The notes: a model not told the origin generated them from the letters alone. A stretch of 64,000 nt of DNA from Caldilineaceae bacterium SB0661_bin_32 (GCA_009841235.1 VXMH01000121.1:1-64000); one strand, 5' to 3'; numbered from the stretch's first letter, positions 25,830-34,913 are shown. Translations and numbers: made by a program.

Positions 25830-26948
25830 GTGTCGAACTCATCCTCTCCACAAGGACCGAAGCTGCGCCACGCGGTGGTTGGCATGGGCGCCGGCATTTT
25901 CCGTTCCCACTCGATGGGCCTCAGCCTCGATGACGTTGAGGTGGTCGGCGGCTCGGACGTTGCCCCGGAGCCGGGCCAGGAACGGGCCGAGGAGTGGGGC
26001 TGCCCCTTCTATCCCGACCACCGGCAGATGCTGGCCGAGACCAGGCCGGACGTGACGGTGATCATCACGCCCCATCCCTTTCACGCGCCGATCGCGATCG
26101 ACGCGCTCAACGCCGGCAGCCACGTGCTGGTGGAAAAGCCGATCGCCATCCAGGTCAAGGAGGCGGACGCGATGATCGCGGCGGCGCGGGCCAACAACTG
26201 CGTGCTGGCGGTGAACTACCAGTACCGGCAGCTGCCGCACGTGCGGGCGATGAAGCGGCTGATCGACAGCGGCCAGCTGGGCCGTATCCAGCGGGTGACC
26301 GGCATCTTCCCCTGGATGCGCACCGCGGCCTACTACCTGCGCGGCGGCTGGCGGGGCACGTGGCGAGGCGAGGGCGGCGGTGTGCTGATGAACCAGGCGC
26401 CGCATGACCTGGACCTGGTCTGCCACCTGGTCGGTTCCCCGCAGCGGGTCTACGCCGCCACCTGCACGCGCCTCCACGCCATCCAGACCGAGGACACCGC
26501 CACTGCGCTGCTGGAGTGGCCGGAGGACGCGCACGGCACCATCTATTTCAGCACGACAGAGAGCGGGCCCCGCACCTTTGAGGTGTCCGGCACCGGCGGG
26601 AAGATTGTGCTGCACCAGGACCGCATCGAGTACGAGCGCTACGAGACCGACCTGCGCCAGCTGATCACCGACAGCCCTGAGCCGTTTGTGCGCACGGAAG
26701 CGGCTGATGCCGACGCCGGTGTCGAAGATGAGCCGGAGCAGCACGGGCATGCAGCCGTCTACAACGATTTCCACCGCGCCATTCGCGAGGGTGGCGAACC
26801 CCGCTGCAACGGCGAAGAGGGGCTGAAGTCGCTGGAGCTGGCCAATGCGATGATCTACAGCGGCGCCACCGGCGAGGCGGTGGAACTGCCGCTGGACCGG
26901 GAGGCGTACAGCGAGTTGCTGGAGAGGCTGCAGGCGGAGGACGTGTAG
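25830..26948 (+). CDS. Gfo/Idh/MocA-family oxidoreductase
   Basis: 372 residues from a GTG preceded by AAGGAAG; longer frames upstream lack a site. An N-terminal Rossmann domain ('RHAVVGMGAGIFRSHSMG', 'PFHAPIAIDAL', and the family's 'VLVEKPIAI' with its Lys) is followed by the C-terminal substrate domain ('GGGVLMNQAPHDLDLVCHLV'). These enzymes oxidise or reduce sugars, inositols or sugar acids with tightly bound or free NAD(P). A second member lies at 38265-39290 with the same 'GGGVLMNQ' block. Next comes a restriction gene of unlike composition, one base after this stop. Confidence 0.9.
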   Translation: MSNSSSPQGPKLRHAVVGMGAGIFRSHSMGLSLDDVEVVGGSDVAPEPGQERAEEWGCPFYPDHRQMLAETRPDVTVIITPHPFHAPIAIDALNAGSHVLVEKPIAIQVKEADAMIAAARANNCVLAVNYQYRQLPHVRAMKRLIDSGQLGRIQRVTGIFPWMRTAAYYLRGGWRGTWRGEGGGVLMNQAPHDLDLVCHLVGSPQRVYAATCTRLHAIQTEDTATALLEWPEDAHGTIYFSTTESGPRTFEVSGTGGKIVLHQDRIEYERYETDLRQLITDSPEPFVRTEAADADAGVEDEPEQHGHAAVYNDFHRAIREGGEPRCNGEEGLKSLELANAMIYSGATGEAVELPLDREAYSELLERLQAEDV

Positions 26949-26949
26949 G

Positions 26950-27582
26950 GTGCATACAGAAGCTGATGCTTGTCGTCCCATACCTGTGGAGACGTCAGCC
27001 TTCAACGAAAAAGCGGTCTTGCCATATGGTTTAACTGTTTCTAACCTGCAATCAGCCATGCAAGATTTCGTTGACTTCTTAGGTTTTATCAACCAACAGC
27101 TTCATTCGAGAAGCCTTTCCCGACTCGAAAGTTTTCTGATGCCTGCGAATTTCAGCAGTATCGTAGGGGAATTCATGAACGAGACAATTCCCCAATACTG
27201 CTCCACTTTAGTGAAGAATCAGTATCACAATGGGCACCCCGATCTTATCCCGGCGGGAATGTTCAACGGCAACTCCGTACAGTATTCGCAAGAAGGAATA
27301 GAAATAAAGGCATCTCGTCACAGGAGTGGCTGGCAGGGACACAATCCTGAGGCTGTCTGGCTCCTGGTTTTCCACTTTGACAGCAACACTGCCAGGGACA
27401 GGAGCATAGACGTGCCGCCAAAGCCTTTCCAATTTCGCGGAGTGTATGGAGCGCAACTTGAAGAAGAGGATTGGAATTTCTCAGGCCGCTCAGAGACCAG
27501 TCGCCGTACAATCACAGCGAGTGTAAATCGACAGGGCGTAACCAAGATGAAAGAGAACTGGATGTACGAAGACTTAAGCTAA
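26950..27582 (+). CDS. Putative type II restriction endonuclease, PD-(D/E)xK fold
   Basis: 210 residues from a GTG one base after the preceding stop; an internal start cannot be excluded. The pattern 'HPDLIP' (Asp 98) and 'GIEIKAS' (Glu 118, Lys 120) is a PD-(D/E)xK nuclease site. 'RSGWQGHNPEAVWLLVFHFD' after it resembles the core of several type II enzymes whose sites are unknown to me. It is convergent with a DNA methyltransferase and overlaps its end by nine bases, the layout of a type II restriction-modification pair. Composition is clearly AT-richer than the flanking sugar genes, which points to transfer. Cytoplasmic. Confidence 0.75.
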   Translation: MHTEADACRPIPVETSAFNEKAVLPYGLTVSNLQSAMQDFVDFLGFINQQLHSRSLSRLESFLMPANFSSIVGEFMNETIPQYCSTLVKNQYHNGHPDLIPAGMFNGNSVQYSQEGIEIKASRHRSGWQGHNPEAVWLLVFHFDSNTARDRSIDVPPKPFQFRGVYGAQLEEEDWNFSGRSETSRRTITASVNRQGVTKMKENWMYEDLS

Positions 27583-28527
27583 CGTAAATTCCAACTGCGC
27601 CGTCTGCACGCCAATCTCGGCGAGCATGGGAACCGCTTCCCGACTCATCTCAAAGTAGTCTGCGATTCGTTCGATACCTATGCTGTGGTATCCGACGGCT
27701 TCCGCGGCGGCAACTGTCGAACCTGACCCCATGAAAGGATCGAGCACAATCCCTTCACCCAAAGGCAGTGACGCGTAGACAATTTGACGCAAAAAGGATT
27801 GAGGCTTGAGACTGGGATGCGGCGCGATTTCACGCTCTCGCTGCGGTGTTCGCCCGCTTTCAATCACGTCCTCAAACGGTTTGCCGTCTGGCTTACGCCT
27901 GAGTCCACCCGTCTGATATCGAGCCAGACAGTCGCTCACTTTCATACCCTTGGGCAAGGGTTTTCGAAACAGTCCCCACGGTTCGTAAGCTCCACGCGCC
28001 ATAGAACAGACTTCAGGATATTCACCTTCTGCGTTCTTGGGACGGTCCCCGCCGCGCAGGGTGCGCACGAGACGGATGATCTGGCCTCGGAACTCCAGTC
28101 CCGCTGCCGACACGGACGAAAAGAGTTCCTGTGCCAGAAAAGAGTTTGAGGCGATGAACAGATGCCCACCGGGACGCAAAACACGTCCTACAAGGCGCGC
28201 CCATTCAAGAAAGTACTGCGAAAGATGTTCTCTCTCACTGTGCGAGAGAGCGGTAAATCTGGGCAGCGGCGAACGCTTGCTGCCATCGAATGCAGGGGGG
28301 ATACGCCAAATCCCGCCGCTGCCATTCGCTCTTTTCTCCAGTTGCACGGCATCATACTCTTTCACGCCGTAGGGGGGGTCTGTTACAACTGAATGCACGG
28401 AATTCTCAGCAACACTTTGCATCCATGCAAAACTGTCGGCTTGAATCGCGACAGAGGAAGTAAAGAAGTGTGTCGGAAAATTCTGCGAAAACGAACTCCA
28501 ATCTTGTATCACAACCATTCTCCTCAT
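27574..28527 (-). CDS. DNA methyltransferase (beta-class), type II restriction partner
   Basis: About 317 residues from the ATG at 28527; a TTG at 28539 overlaps the upstream gene, and an ATG at 28518 is also possible. Motif IV 'VTDPPYG' comes near residue 50 and the AdoMet motif 'LDPFMGSGST' lies near the C-terminus, with 'HPSLKPQSFLRQIV' just before it. This order defines the beta class of N6-adenine or N4-cytosine enzymes. It should protect host DNA against the nuclease encoded convergently. It is transcribed behind a Phd/YefM-like gene, so its level probably follows that regulator. Confidence 0.92.
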   Translation of the reverse strand: MRRMVVIQDWSSFSQNFPTHFFTSSVAIQADSFAWMQSVAENSVHSVVTDPPYGVKEYDAVQLEKRANGSGGIWRIPPAFDGSKRSPLPRFTALSHSEREHLSQYFLEWARLVGRVLRPGGHLFIASNSFLAQELFSSVSAAGLEFRGQIIRLVRTLRGGDRPKNAEGEYPEVCSMARGAYEPWGLFRKPLPKGMKVSDCLARYQTGGLRRKPDGKPFEDVIESGRTPQREREIAPHPSLKPQSFLRQIVYASLPLGEGIVLDPFMGSGSTVAAAEAVGYHSIGIERIADYFEMSREAVPMLAEIGVQTAQLEFTLA

Positions 28528-28535
28528 TTCAGCGA

Positions 28536-28775
28536 TCAATCTAAAGGCGTGCCCAGATGGTAAGCGGAACTTTGTTCACGTATAATCTCCTCAAGGCGCC
28601 GGCGCTCGCCGGCGCTTGCCGAAAGCAAATGCTCCAACTCGGAAAGACTTACAAGAATCGCCTGTGGCGCGTTTCGACGTTTGATAATGTAACGTGCCTG
28701 GTTTTGCACGACATCATCGAGTACCCTGCCAAAATTGTTTTGCGCCTGCGTAGAGGAGATAGCCTTCAATGCCAT
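28536..28775 (-). CDS. Phd/YefM-family antitoxin-type repressor
   Basis: 79 residues from the ATG with AGGAAGG eight bases before it. 'ISSTQAQNNFGRVLDDVVQN' is the Phd/YefM DNA-binding half and 'AILVSLSELEHL' the dimer edge. No toxin of the Doc, YoeB or PIN type lies next to it. Instead the DNA methyltransferase follows directly, within 8 bases or overlapping. A consensus promoter and a 16-bp perfect palindrome lie just upstream. It most likely represses this promoter, playing the part a C protein plays in other restriction-modification systems, or it is an antitoxin left behind. Confidence 0.85.
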   Translation of the reverse strand: MALKAISSTQAQNNFGRVLDDVVQNQARYIIKRRNAPQAILVSLSELEHLLSASAGERRRLEEIIREQSSAYHLGTPLD

Positions 28776-28799
28776 AGTGACCTTCCTATGAGTTATGAC

Positions 28800-28841
28800 T
28801 AATTTAGCTAAATTATACAATTCATTCTGTTCTCTTGTCAA
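28800..28841 (-). promoter_or_regulatory. Consensus promoter with palindromic operator for the Phd-like gene and methyltransferase
   Basis: On the minus strand: TTGACA (28841-28836), an 18-base spacer, TATAAT (28817-28812), both perfect matches. The perfect 16-bp palindrome TAATTTAGCTAAATTA spans 28800-28815, covering the end of the -10 box and the start point. This placement is ideal for repression by the Phd/YefM-like product. Confidence 0.85.
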
Positions 28842-29320
28842 ATCTCGAAAAAGATAGTGATTTGGGGCTGCTCAATCGCGCATCGGACTTATGGTACTGA
28901 TGTTTCGCGGTAGTCGATGCGTTGGTTTGAATATGGTCATGATGTGAAACATGAATTGCAACCTCTTTGGCTTGCGGTCAGGCCAATTGGAGAGAGTGGA
29001 GAGGAGAGTGAGAAGTGAGAGTTGCTGTTTCCTCTACCGGAGGTCGGATCGCGGGCTGGCCGTGGTTCTGTCGTTACTTGAGGTATTCGAAAGTTCACCT
29101 CGTTTGGGGATGCACCCCTGCGGCTAGCGGGCTTGACGTTCTGCCACCAGCCTGCTTGTACCTGTCGTCTGCGATTGGTAATTCGACTGATTTAGTCGTT
29201 GCTAATTACCTTGTCCATAATTGTCTACATACCTGTGGCAGTTGTCGCCGAAAATGAACGCAGCAGATGGTAGCTTGCCAGCAGTGGCCGTATATGGCGC
29301 GCCCTGACATCAGTTTCAAT
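28842..29320. other. Intergenic region, no gene seen
   Basis: About 480 bases of mixed composition, with a purine-rich tract (28990-29025) like others in the window. A short open frame at 29015-29257 has no ribosome binding site or recognisable protein. Confidence 0.45.
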
Positions 29321-29587
29321 CTAGGCAACAACAAGCTCCCATTCAGTCGCTTGCGATTCCTGGTGAGGATCTCGTTGAATTTCGAGAGGCGATTCTGCTT
29401 CAAGAAGACCAAGATGGCTCAAGATTTCGATAGGTGGAGCGTCTTCAAAAAACATCTCAACGGCTTCCTCTAAATTCTTCTTGGCCTCCTGCACGGTCTC
29501 CCCCTGGCTTGCTATGCCCAGATCTTCACAATAAGAAGCGTACCACTCGCCATCTTTTTCGACCGAACATTTGAGTTTCCAAATCAT
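29321..29587 (-). CDS. HicB-like antitoxin domain protein, orphan
   Basis: 88 residues from the ATG opening 'MIWKLKCSVEKDGEWYAS'. The HicB partial RNase-H-like fold is seen in 'CEDLGIASQGETVQEAKKNL' and 'EEAVEMFFED'. It has no C-terminal DNA-binding helix. No HicA-like gene (short, with the GSH motif) is found on either side. Small orphan HicB proteins are common and their function is unknown. A longer frame upstream to 29641 has no starting signal. Confidence 0.75.
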   Translation of the reverse strand: MIWKLKCSVEKDGEWYASYCEDLGIASQGETVQEAKKNLEEAVEMFFEDAPPIEILSHLGLLEAESPLEIQRDPHQESQATEWELVVA

Positions 29588-29992
29588 CTTTTTCGCACCT
29601 GCTGTTAGAGCAATGACTCGCGCAATAGAGCCGCAAATCAATTGAAGGTGAGAGAACGAAGGAACGACAGTGAGAAGGGTGTGGCAATGTCGTCAGCCCT
29701 CCTTGCTCTCTTTGTGACTATTGATGTTTTTCTGCTTGTTAGAAGCAATATACATTCCATATAGGTCGGTGTCAATCTGTTTGGGTTGCACCACTGCGAC
29801 ACGTCTTTTCAGCTGACAGAAGAGAACGCATAGCATGATCGTCGGCCCTTCGCCCTAAGTCCTGTCCTTCGACTTATCGGGAGGATCCTGCTTCAGACAA
29901 CGTTTGCCCAGACAATTTGCCACAGTAGCGATTTGGCCGTTTAACAGCGCATCAGGCCTGTGATATATTGCCAGCAGAGGCGGTGACCGTGT
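29588..29992. other. Intergenic region, no gene seen
   Basis: About 400 bases, AT-richer than average. It probably carries the divergent promoters of the HicB-like gene and the small membrane protein; no clear box pair was identified. Confidence 0.4.
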
Positions 29993-30307
29993 ATGGCCCG
30001 CCTTGAAGAGGCAATGATGTATCAAGAGCCGGAGACAGTTTACAGAACGGCGCAGCGTCAGACGATGACGAACTACGCGCCGCCGTTATGCAGACGCGTC
30101 GATTCCGACAGGCGGACGCCGCTTGGGTGGTGGAGCACGGTTGGCGATCTTGTCGGTTTCACGTTGTTGGAGCTCCTGGCGAGCCCTGTATTGGGGATTG
30201 CCGTGTTGGTTGTGGCATACAGCCTTGACCTTTTCAGGATAATCTCCGACCTCTGTTGCCAGGGCGCGAACGCCCTGAACAGAAAGACGCGCAAGGCACA
30301 GGAGTAA
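29993..30307 (+). CDS. Small membrane protein of unknown function
   Basis: 104 residues with a polar N-terminus and a hydrophobic stretch from about 55 to 83 ('LLELLASPVLGIAVLVVAYS'), long enough for one membrane helix, then a basic tail. No family recognised. A clear intrinsic terminator lies 33 bases after its stop on the same strand, which is the best support for a real transcript. The start could also be one of the internal ATG codons. Confidence 0.5.
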   Translation: MARLEEAMMYQEPETVYRTAQRQTMTNYAPPLCRRVDSDRRTPLGWWSTVGDLVGFTLLELLASPVLGIAVLVVAYSLDLFRIISDLCCQGANALNRKTRKAQE

Positions 30308-30339
30308 TCGCTGAACGGATAAGCCGCAGATGCAAAAAT

Positions 30340-30374
30340 GCCCCGGTAGAATAGACTGCCGGGGCTTCTTGTTC
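30340..30374 (+). terminator. Intrinsic terminator
   Basis: GCCCCGG (30340-30346), a 12-base loop, CCGGGGC (30359-30365), then TTCTTGTTC. Perfect 7-bp GC stem with a T-rich tail, between the small membrane protein and the PhyH gene. Confidence 0.8.
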
Positions 30375-30412
30375 AGTTACCGCACACACAGGGAGAGACA
30401 GGGGGACGAACG

Positions 30413-31648
30413 ATGCAGGTCAGCCGCGAACAGTTCATGGAGCAGGGGTATCTTGTGCTGCGGGAGGTGATCCCGCCGGACCGGCTGGAGCAGATGCGGG
30501 CCGACTTTGAGACCCTGGTCGGAAGGCAGAGAAAGATCTGGGCGCGGGATCGGGGTCTGGACGACCCGCCCGGCGGCGTCTGGGAAACGCAACCGCAGCC
30601 GCGGCTGGTCTCATACAACAGGCTGATCGACGAAGCGACGGCGAGCACGGTCGAGGTCTGGCTGCAGGAGAGTACGCTGGGGGTAAGCCGCCAGCTTTTG
30701 AGCGTCCCGGAGGCGGCGTCGGTGGCCGGCATGATGTTGATGTGCAGCCCGGTGCGCGATCATGGCCCGGCCGCGTGGCATCGCGACATCCACCCGATCG
30801 ACATGGCGCCGCTGGCCGGTCTGCAAAAGGATTTGAAGGAGAACGGGCCCAAATACGTGCAGTGGAACATCCCGCTCTATGACGATGACGTGCTCTGGGT
30901 TGTGCCGGGCAGTCATCTGCGGCTCAACACCGAGGCCGAAAACCGGTCGCTGTCGGCCGACCCGCGGCGCACCGTGCCCGGCGGCATCCCCGTGGCGTTG
31001 AATGCCGGCGACGCGGTCGTCTATATCAACTACCTGTTGCACTGGGGCAGCAACTACAGCCCCAAGACGCGCCGCACCATCCATGGGGGCCATTCGATCT
31101 TCCCCTACTACCCCGACATCTCCTTCGCCGAGTTCCTTTCGCCCGGGGCGCGGGCGTCATTCAGGCAGTGGGACGGGAAGAGCGCGGCGCTGCAGGACTT
31201 GACCGAGATCGCGTTGCGGGAGGCACTGAACGGCAACGCCGGCGCCTACTTTAACGCGCTCGAAGCGCTGCAGCCCGGCATAGGTGAAGACGGCAAGATG
31301 GTCCTGACGATCTATCTCTCCAAGGCGGTTCTGCATCTCCAGGTCATGAAGCATGAAAACGCGGACAGTGATGCAGGCTCCGATGCTCTGGAGGGGATAA
31401 CCGAGGACTACCGCCAGCGGGCGCGCTCTTCACATTCGATTTCGATCAACTGGGGGCCGCAGTTCGCGGAGCGTTTCACAGTGGAGGAGGCCGCCGCCCT
31501 TCACAGACGCTTTGCGATCCTGGACGACAAACTGCAGGCGGAGGACGAGCATTTCGCGCCCGGTTTCCAGGCGCGGCCGATGCGCTACTTTTTCAACGAG
31601 ATGCCGGCCGATTTCACCCTCGAAGACTTCATCGGCAGCTGGAACTGA
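30413..31648 (+). CDS. Phytanoyl-CoA dioxygenase (PhyH) family oxygenase
   Basis: 411 residues. The Fe(II) facial triad reads H123-x-D125 ('AWHRDIHP') and H210 ('YLLHWGSNY'), with Arg 220/221 to hold 2-oxoglutarate. The family hydroxylates small molecules with oxygen, and the substrate is not predictable. It is longer than the usual 250-300 residues, with a C-terminal extension of about 150 residues. It stands alone between a terminator and the convergent SDR gene. A second, shorter member is at 61580-62350. Confidence 0.88.
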   Translation: MQVSREQFMEQGYLVLREVIPPDRLEQMRADFETLVGRQRKIWARDRGLDDPPGGVWETQPQPRLVSYNRLIDEATASTVEVWLQESTLGVSRQLLSVPEAASVAGMMLMCSPVRDHGPAAWHRDIHPIDMAPLAGLQKDLKENGPKYVQWNIPLYDDDVLWVVPGSHLRLNTEAENRSLSADPRRTVPGGIPVALNAGDAVVYINYLLHWGSNYSPKTRRTIHGGHSIFPYYPDISFAEFLSPGARASFRQWDGKSAALQDLTEIALREALNGNAGAYFNALEALQPGIGEDGKMVLTIYLSKAVLHLQVMKHENADSDAGSDALEGITEDYRQRARSSHSISINWGPQFAERFTVEEAAALHRRFAILDDKLQAEDEHFAPGFQARPMRYFFNEMPADFTLEDFIGSWN

Positions 31649-31711
31649 GTACGGCAAGCGCCAGGGCGCGGCGATTGTGTCCGGCCCTGGCTGAGATTGC
31701 AAAGTCACACC

Positions 31712-32566
31712 TCATATTTCGCTATCGAGCCATCGGGAACCTTGGGCCTCCAACCTGGCGCGCAGATCCTTCTCCAGCCGACCGATCATGCCGCCCGGGC
31801 CGAATGCCGTGTTGCCGGCGTCGGCGATCAGGTTGTGGCCGGTGATGGCGACGGACTCATCTGAAGCCAGAAACAGCATGACCTCGGCCACCTGTTCGGG
31901 CAGGGCGGGGCTGCCCATCGGGTAGGCGAATTTCTGTGTGCGGACCGCGGCCGGATTGTTGGCAAGCATCTCGTATTTCTTTTCGGTGAGCATACGTGCG
32001 GGGGTGATCGTGTTGGCGCGGATGCCGTCGGGGCCGTAGGTAACCGCCAGATGCTGGGTGAAGTTGATCATGGCCGCCTTGGCCGGGCCATAGGACGAGA
32101 TGCTGGGACTGCCGGCAAGGGCGATACCGGATGAGACGTTGATGATGTTGCCGCCCCCCTGCTTGATCATCAGCGGGACCACCTCTTTGCAGAAGAGAAG
32201 CGGCGCGGTCACGTGGCACATGAAGCCGTCCTCCCAGTCCTGGAGCGTGACCTCCTCCAACATGCCCCCCGGGTTGTCGATGACGGCATTGTTGACCATG
32301 ACGTCGACGCGCCCATAGCGCTCCACGGTGAATTGGACCAGCGCTGTGATGTCCTCCTTGATCATGACGTCGCAGCGCTTGTAGGCGATCTCTCCGCTGA
32401 GACCCTCTGCTTCCGCCAGTACCTTCTGCGAATTCTCCGGCGTTCTGCCGCGGTCGCAGATGACGACGGAGGCGCCTTCGCGGGCGAGCGCCAGCGCGCC
32501 GGCTTTGCCCAGCCCCAATGTTGCGCCGGTGATGATGGCGACTTTGCCTTCCATTCTCGTTCCCAT
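31712..32566 (-). CDS. Short-chain dehydrogenase/reductase (SDR)
   Basis: 284 residues after an AGGAG site. 'TGATLGLG' is the cofactor motif, 'NNAVID' stands where NNAG is usual, the catalytic Ser lies in 'INVSSGIAL', and Tyr and Lys are in 'SYGPAKAA'. A classical SDR oxidising a sugar, polyol or keto acid with NAD(P). It is the last gene of the minus-strand run with the sugar ABC importer, 100 bases after the glycosidase-like gene. The Asp/Arg after the second strand ('VICDRGR') favours NAD(H). Confidence 0.9.
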   Translation of the reverse strand: MGTRMEGKVAIITGATLGLGKAGALALAREGASVVICDRGRTPENSQKVLAEAEGLSGEIAYKRCDVMIKEDITALVQFTVERYGRVDVMVNNAVIDNPGGMLEEVTLQDWEDGFMCHVTAPLLFCKEVVPLMIKQGGGNIINVSSGIALAGSPSISSYGPAKAAMINFTQHLAVTYGPDGIRANTITPARMLTEKKYEMLANNPAAVRTQKFAYPMGSPALPEQVAEVMLFLASDESVAITGHNLIADAGNTAFGPGGMIGRLEKDLRARLEAQGSRWLDSEI

Positions 32567-32667
32567 GAGTTTCTCCTTATATTCGATGGCGATGCTTCAA
32601 GTTTATCCGGCTGCGTCATCCCGCGGGATGACGCAGCCGGCAGGCGGCCTGCTGTGCGAAACAGGGG

Positions 32668-34023
32668 TCAATCGCTGAAAGAGAAGGAATAGAGCGTCGC
32701 GTCCCGCAGTTCGAAGATAAGCTGAATTTCCCGGCCCACCAACGCGGCCAAATCCCGACCATCGCGCCATTGCAGGGGCTGATCGGTGACATCGGCCTGG
32801 ACAGGAATTGAATCGGCGAGGCTTTTGCCATCGATATCGGCAAGCGCCACTCTGACCTTACCGCTGCCAGCGTCGGCGCTGAGGCGGAGTTGGCGCCCGC
32901 TGCACTTTACAGGCTGCGTAACGAGCGTTGCGGTCTGTCTCTTGCTGGCCGGCGTCAACCCGGCATACCCGTCCGGCCGCAGGGTCGCCAGCCCCAGATA
33001 GGCGGAACGCCAGTCAGTGTGGGGCCCGTCGCTGCCGCCGTAATAAAGCTGCAGGCGCCCGTCCTTGAGGAACGGGTAGGCCGCCGCGTAGATGCAGCCC
33101 CAGTCGAAGCTGCCCTCCTCCCCCCGCTCGATCAGCGGCGTCCCCGGTGAAACGCGCTCCCACTGCACGGTATCGCGGCTCCAGGCCAGTTCGCAGTCGA
33201 CCAGGTCGGTCGCCGTATCGAACATCATCAACAGGCCAAGATAGAGCTGGGCATAGGGGAAGGCGATCAGGGCGTAGGTCTGGCGGTCCGGCTCGTCGGG
33301 CAGGGCGCTGAGGACCTCGACCGCCCGCGTCCAGGTCTTGAAATCCTCGCTTTCGGTGCGGCCGACGGTGCGCTGGCGTCCGTCAAACAGGCGGGTGATG
33401 CCGACATACCTGCCGTGGCGTTCGTCCCGGAACAGATTGTTGTGGGTATCCCAGCGGGCGTCGATCTCGGGGCAGGGCTGGATGGGGGACCAGTGCAGGC
33501 CGTCGGGCGAGCTGGCTGTGCCGCCCTCCATGAAGGCCTTGAACCTGCCCGCCGGGTCGGGATCATGAGGGTCGAGGGTGACGCCGACGCCGTGCACGTC
33601 GCGCATGACGAGGTTGTTGCGGGTGGAGCCGGTGAACTCGATCAGGTCGAGCTCGGGCCTGTCCCAGCGGATGCCGTCGGTGGAGACGGCGTAACAGACG
33701 CCCATCTCGCGGTGCTTCCTGACCTGTTCGGCGGCTCTTGCGCGGTCAAGCGCAGCGCGATAGGCGCCGCGTTCCCGCTGTGCGGGCGGGGTATCGGTCG
33801 TGGCCGCGTCGATGATGAAGGGGTTGTACCAGCACTTGTAGAGGTTGTCCGTCGGGTCGAAGATCACGTTGGGGTAGAGGTTATCGTGGCGGACTTCCCA
33901 GGGCAGGTCTTCGCCGAAGAGAGGGTTTTGGCTCGCTTTGCGCGCCTGCCCCGGCGTTACAGTCAGATGATCGGCTTGCGCCCAGAGGGTGGTATCCAGC
34001 AGCAGGTATCTGTTGTCGATCAT
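32668..34023 (-). CDS. Glycoside hydrolase-like beta-propeller protein (GH32/43 clan type)
   Basis: 451 residues from the ATG that overlaps the permease stop (ATGA). It has propeller-type repeats: 'DNLYPNVIFDPTDNLYKCWY', 'CYAVSTDGIRWDRPEL', 'LAWSRDTVQWERVSPG' and 'LQLYYGGSDGPHTDWR', the pattern of five-bladed GH32/43/62/130-type enzymes. A C-terminal beta domain follows. No signal peptide, so it would act inside the cell on an imported oligosaccharide. The catalytic acids cannot be assigned by eye. Coupled directly to the importer permease. Confidence 0.75.
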   Translation of the reverse strand: MIDNRYLLLDTTLWAQADHLTVTPGQARKASQNPLFGEDLPWEVRHDNLYPNVIFDPTDNLYKCWYNPFIIDAATTDTPPAQRERGAYRAALDRARAAEQVRKHREMGVCYAVSTDGIRWDRPELDLIEFTGSTRNNLVMRDVHGVGVTLDPHDPDPAGRFKAFMEGGTASSPDGLHWSPIQPCPEIDARWDTHNNLFRDERHGRYVGITRLFDGRQRTVGRTESEDFKTWTRAVEVLSALPDEPDRQTYALIAFPYAQLYLGLLMMFDTATDLVDCELAWSRDTVQWERVSPGTPLIERGEEGSFDWGCIYAAAYPFLKDGRLQLYYGGSDGPHTDWRSAYLGLATLRPDGYAGLTPASKRQTATLVTQPVKCSGRQLRLSADAGSGKVRVALADIDGKSLADSIPVQADVTDQPLQWRDGRDLAALVGREIQLIFELRDATLYSFSFSD

Positions 34024-34913
34024 GTTCCGGTGCGTCCTGTGAGCGCGATGCCGCGCACCATATATTTCTGGCCGATAAAGAAGATCGCGATCATGGGCAG
34101 CGATGTGAAAACGGTGGCGGCCATCAGCAGTCCGGGCACGGGGTCGCCCTGGGCGATCTGCCAGCGCAGGAAGGCGAGGCCGATGGCAACGGTGTAAGTG
34201 CTGTCCTGGCTGAGATAGATGACCTGTTTGACGAAGTCGGTCCATACGTTGATGAAGGAAAAGATGGCGATGGTGGCCAGTACCGGCTTGGTCAGCGGCA
34301 GCAGGATGCGCCAGAAGATGCCCAGTTCATTGCAGCCGTCGATTTTGGCGGCGTCGTCCAGTTCCGACGGCAGGGTCATGAAAAACTGGCGCATCAAAAA
34401 GACGTAGACGGGGTTGGCGAAGTAGCTGGGCACGATGAGGGGCAGCCAGGTGCCGACCCAGCCGATATCTCTATAGAGCAGGAAGCGGGGAATAATAACG
34501 ACCCAGAAGGGCAGCATCATGGTGCTGAGGAGGACCATGAAAAGGAAATTGCGGCCCCAGAACTTGAGGCGGGAGAAGCCGAAGCCGACGATGGAGGCGC
34601 TGATCAGCTCGCCGACGACGGAGAGCGAGACGATGATGGCGGTGTTGATGAAGTAGCGGCCAAAGGGGACGCTGTTCCAGGCGCTGGGGTAGTTTCCCAG
34701 GTAGAGTTCGGAAGGGAAGATGCGCTGCGGGATCTGATTGAAGTCTTCAAAGGTCTTTAGCGAGCTCATAATGACCCAGAAGAGCGGGAAGATGAACCAG
34801 ACAAAACCGACGGCCAACAAGGTGTAGGCGAGCAGATCGCGCAGGCGGCGCTGGGTGGTCTTGCTCTTTGTCCACGAAGAGGTCAGCACGGACACGGCGC
34901 GGCTACTCCTCAC
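34020..34913 (-). CDS. Sugar ABC importer permease, MalG/AraQ type
   Basis: 297 residues, six predicted helices. The ATPase-binding EAA-type loop is 'LPSELDDAAKIDGCNELGIF', a near-perfect match to the family. The start overlaps the end of the companion permease by 11 bases and the stop overlaps the next gene by four. It imports an oligosaccharide or sugar across the membrane with the other permease and the binding protein. No ATPase of the MsmK/MalK type is nearby, so a shared one elsewhere is likely. Confidence 0.95.
   Translation of the reverse strand: MRSSRAVSVLTSSWTKSKTTQRRLRDLLAYTLLAVGFVWFIFPLFWVIMSSLKTFEDFNQIPQRIFPSELYLGNYPSAWNSVPFGRYFINTAIIVSLSVVGELISASIVGFGFSRLKFWGRNFLFMVLLSTMMLPFWVVIIPRFLLYRDIGWVGTWLPLIVPSYFANPVYVFLMRQFFMTLPSELDDAAKIDGCNELGIFWRILLPLTKPVLATIAIFSFINVWTDFVKQVIYLSQDSTYTVAIGLAFLRWQIAQGDPVPGLLMAATVFTSLPMIAIFFIGQKYMVRGIALTGRTGT

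Noticed and set aside
28990..29025. Purine-rich tract as a terminator or origin element
   Set aside because: No inverted repeat or iteron structure; it is treated as part of the recurring tract.
29015..29257. 80-codon frame
   Set aside because: No ribosome binding site, unlike codon use, no recognisable protein.
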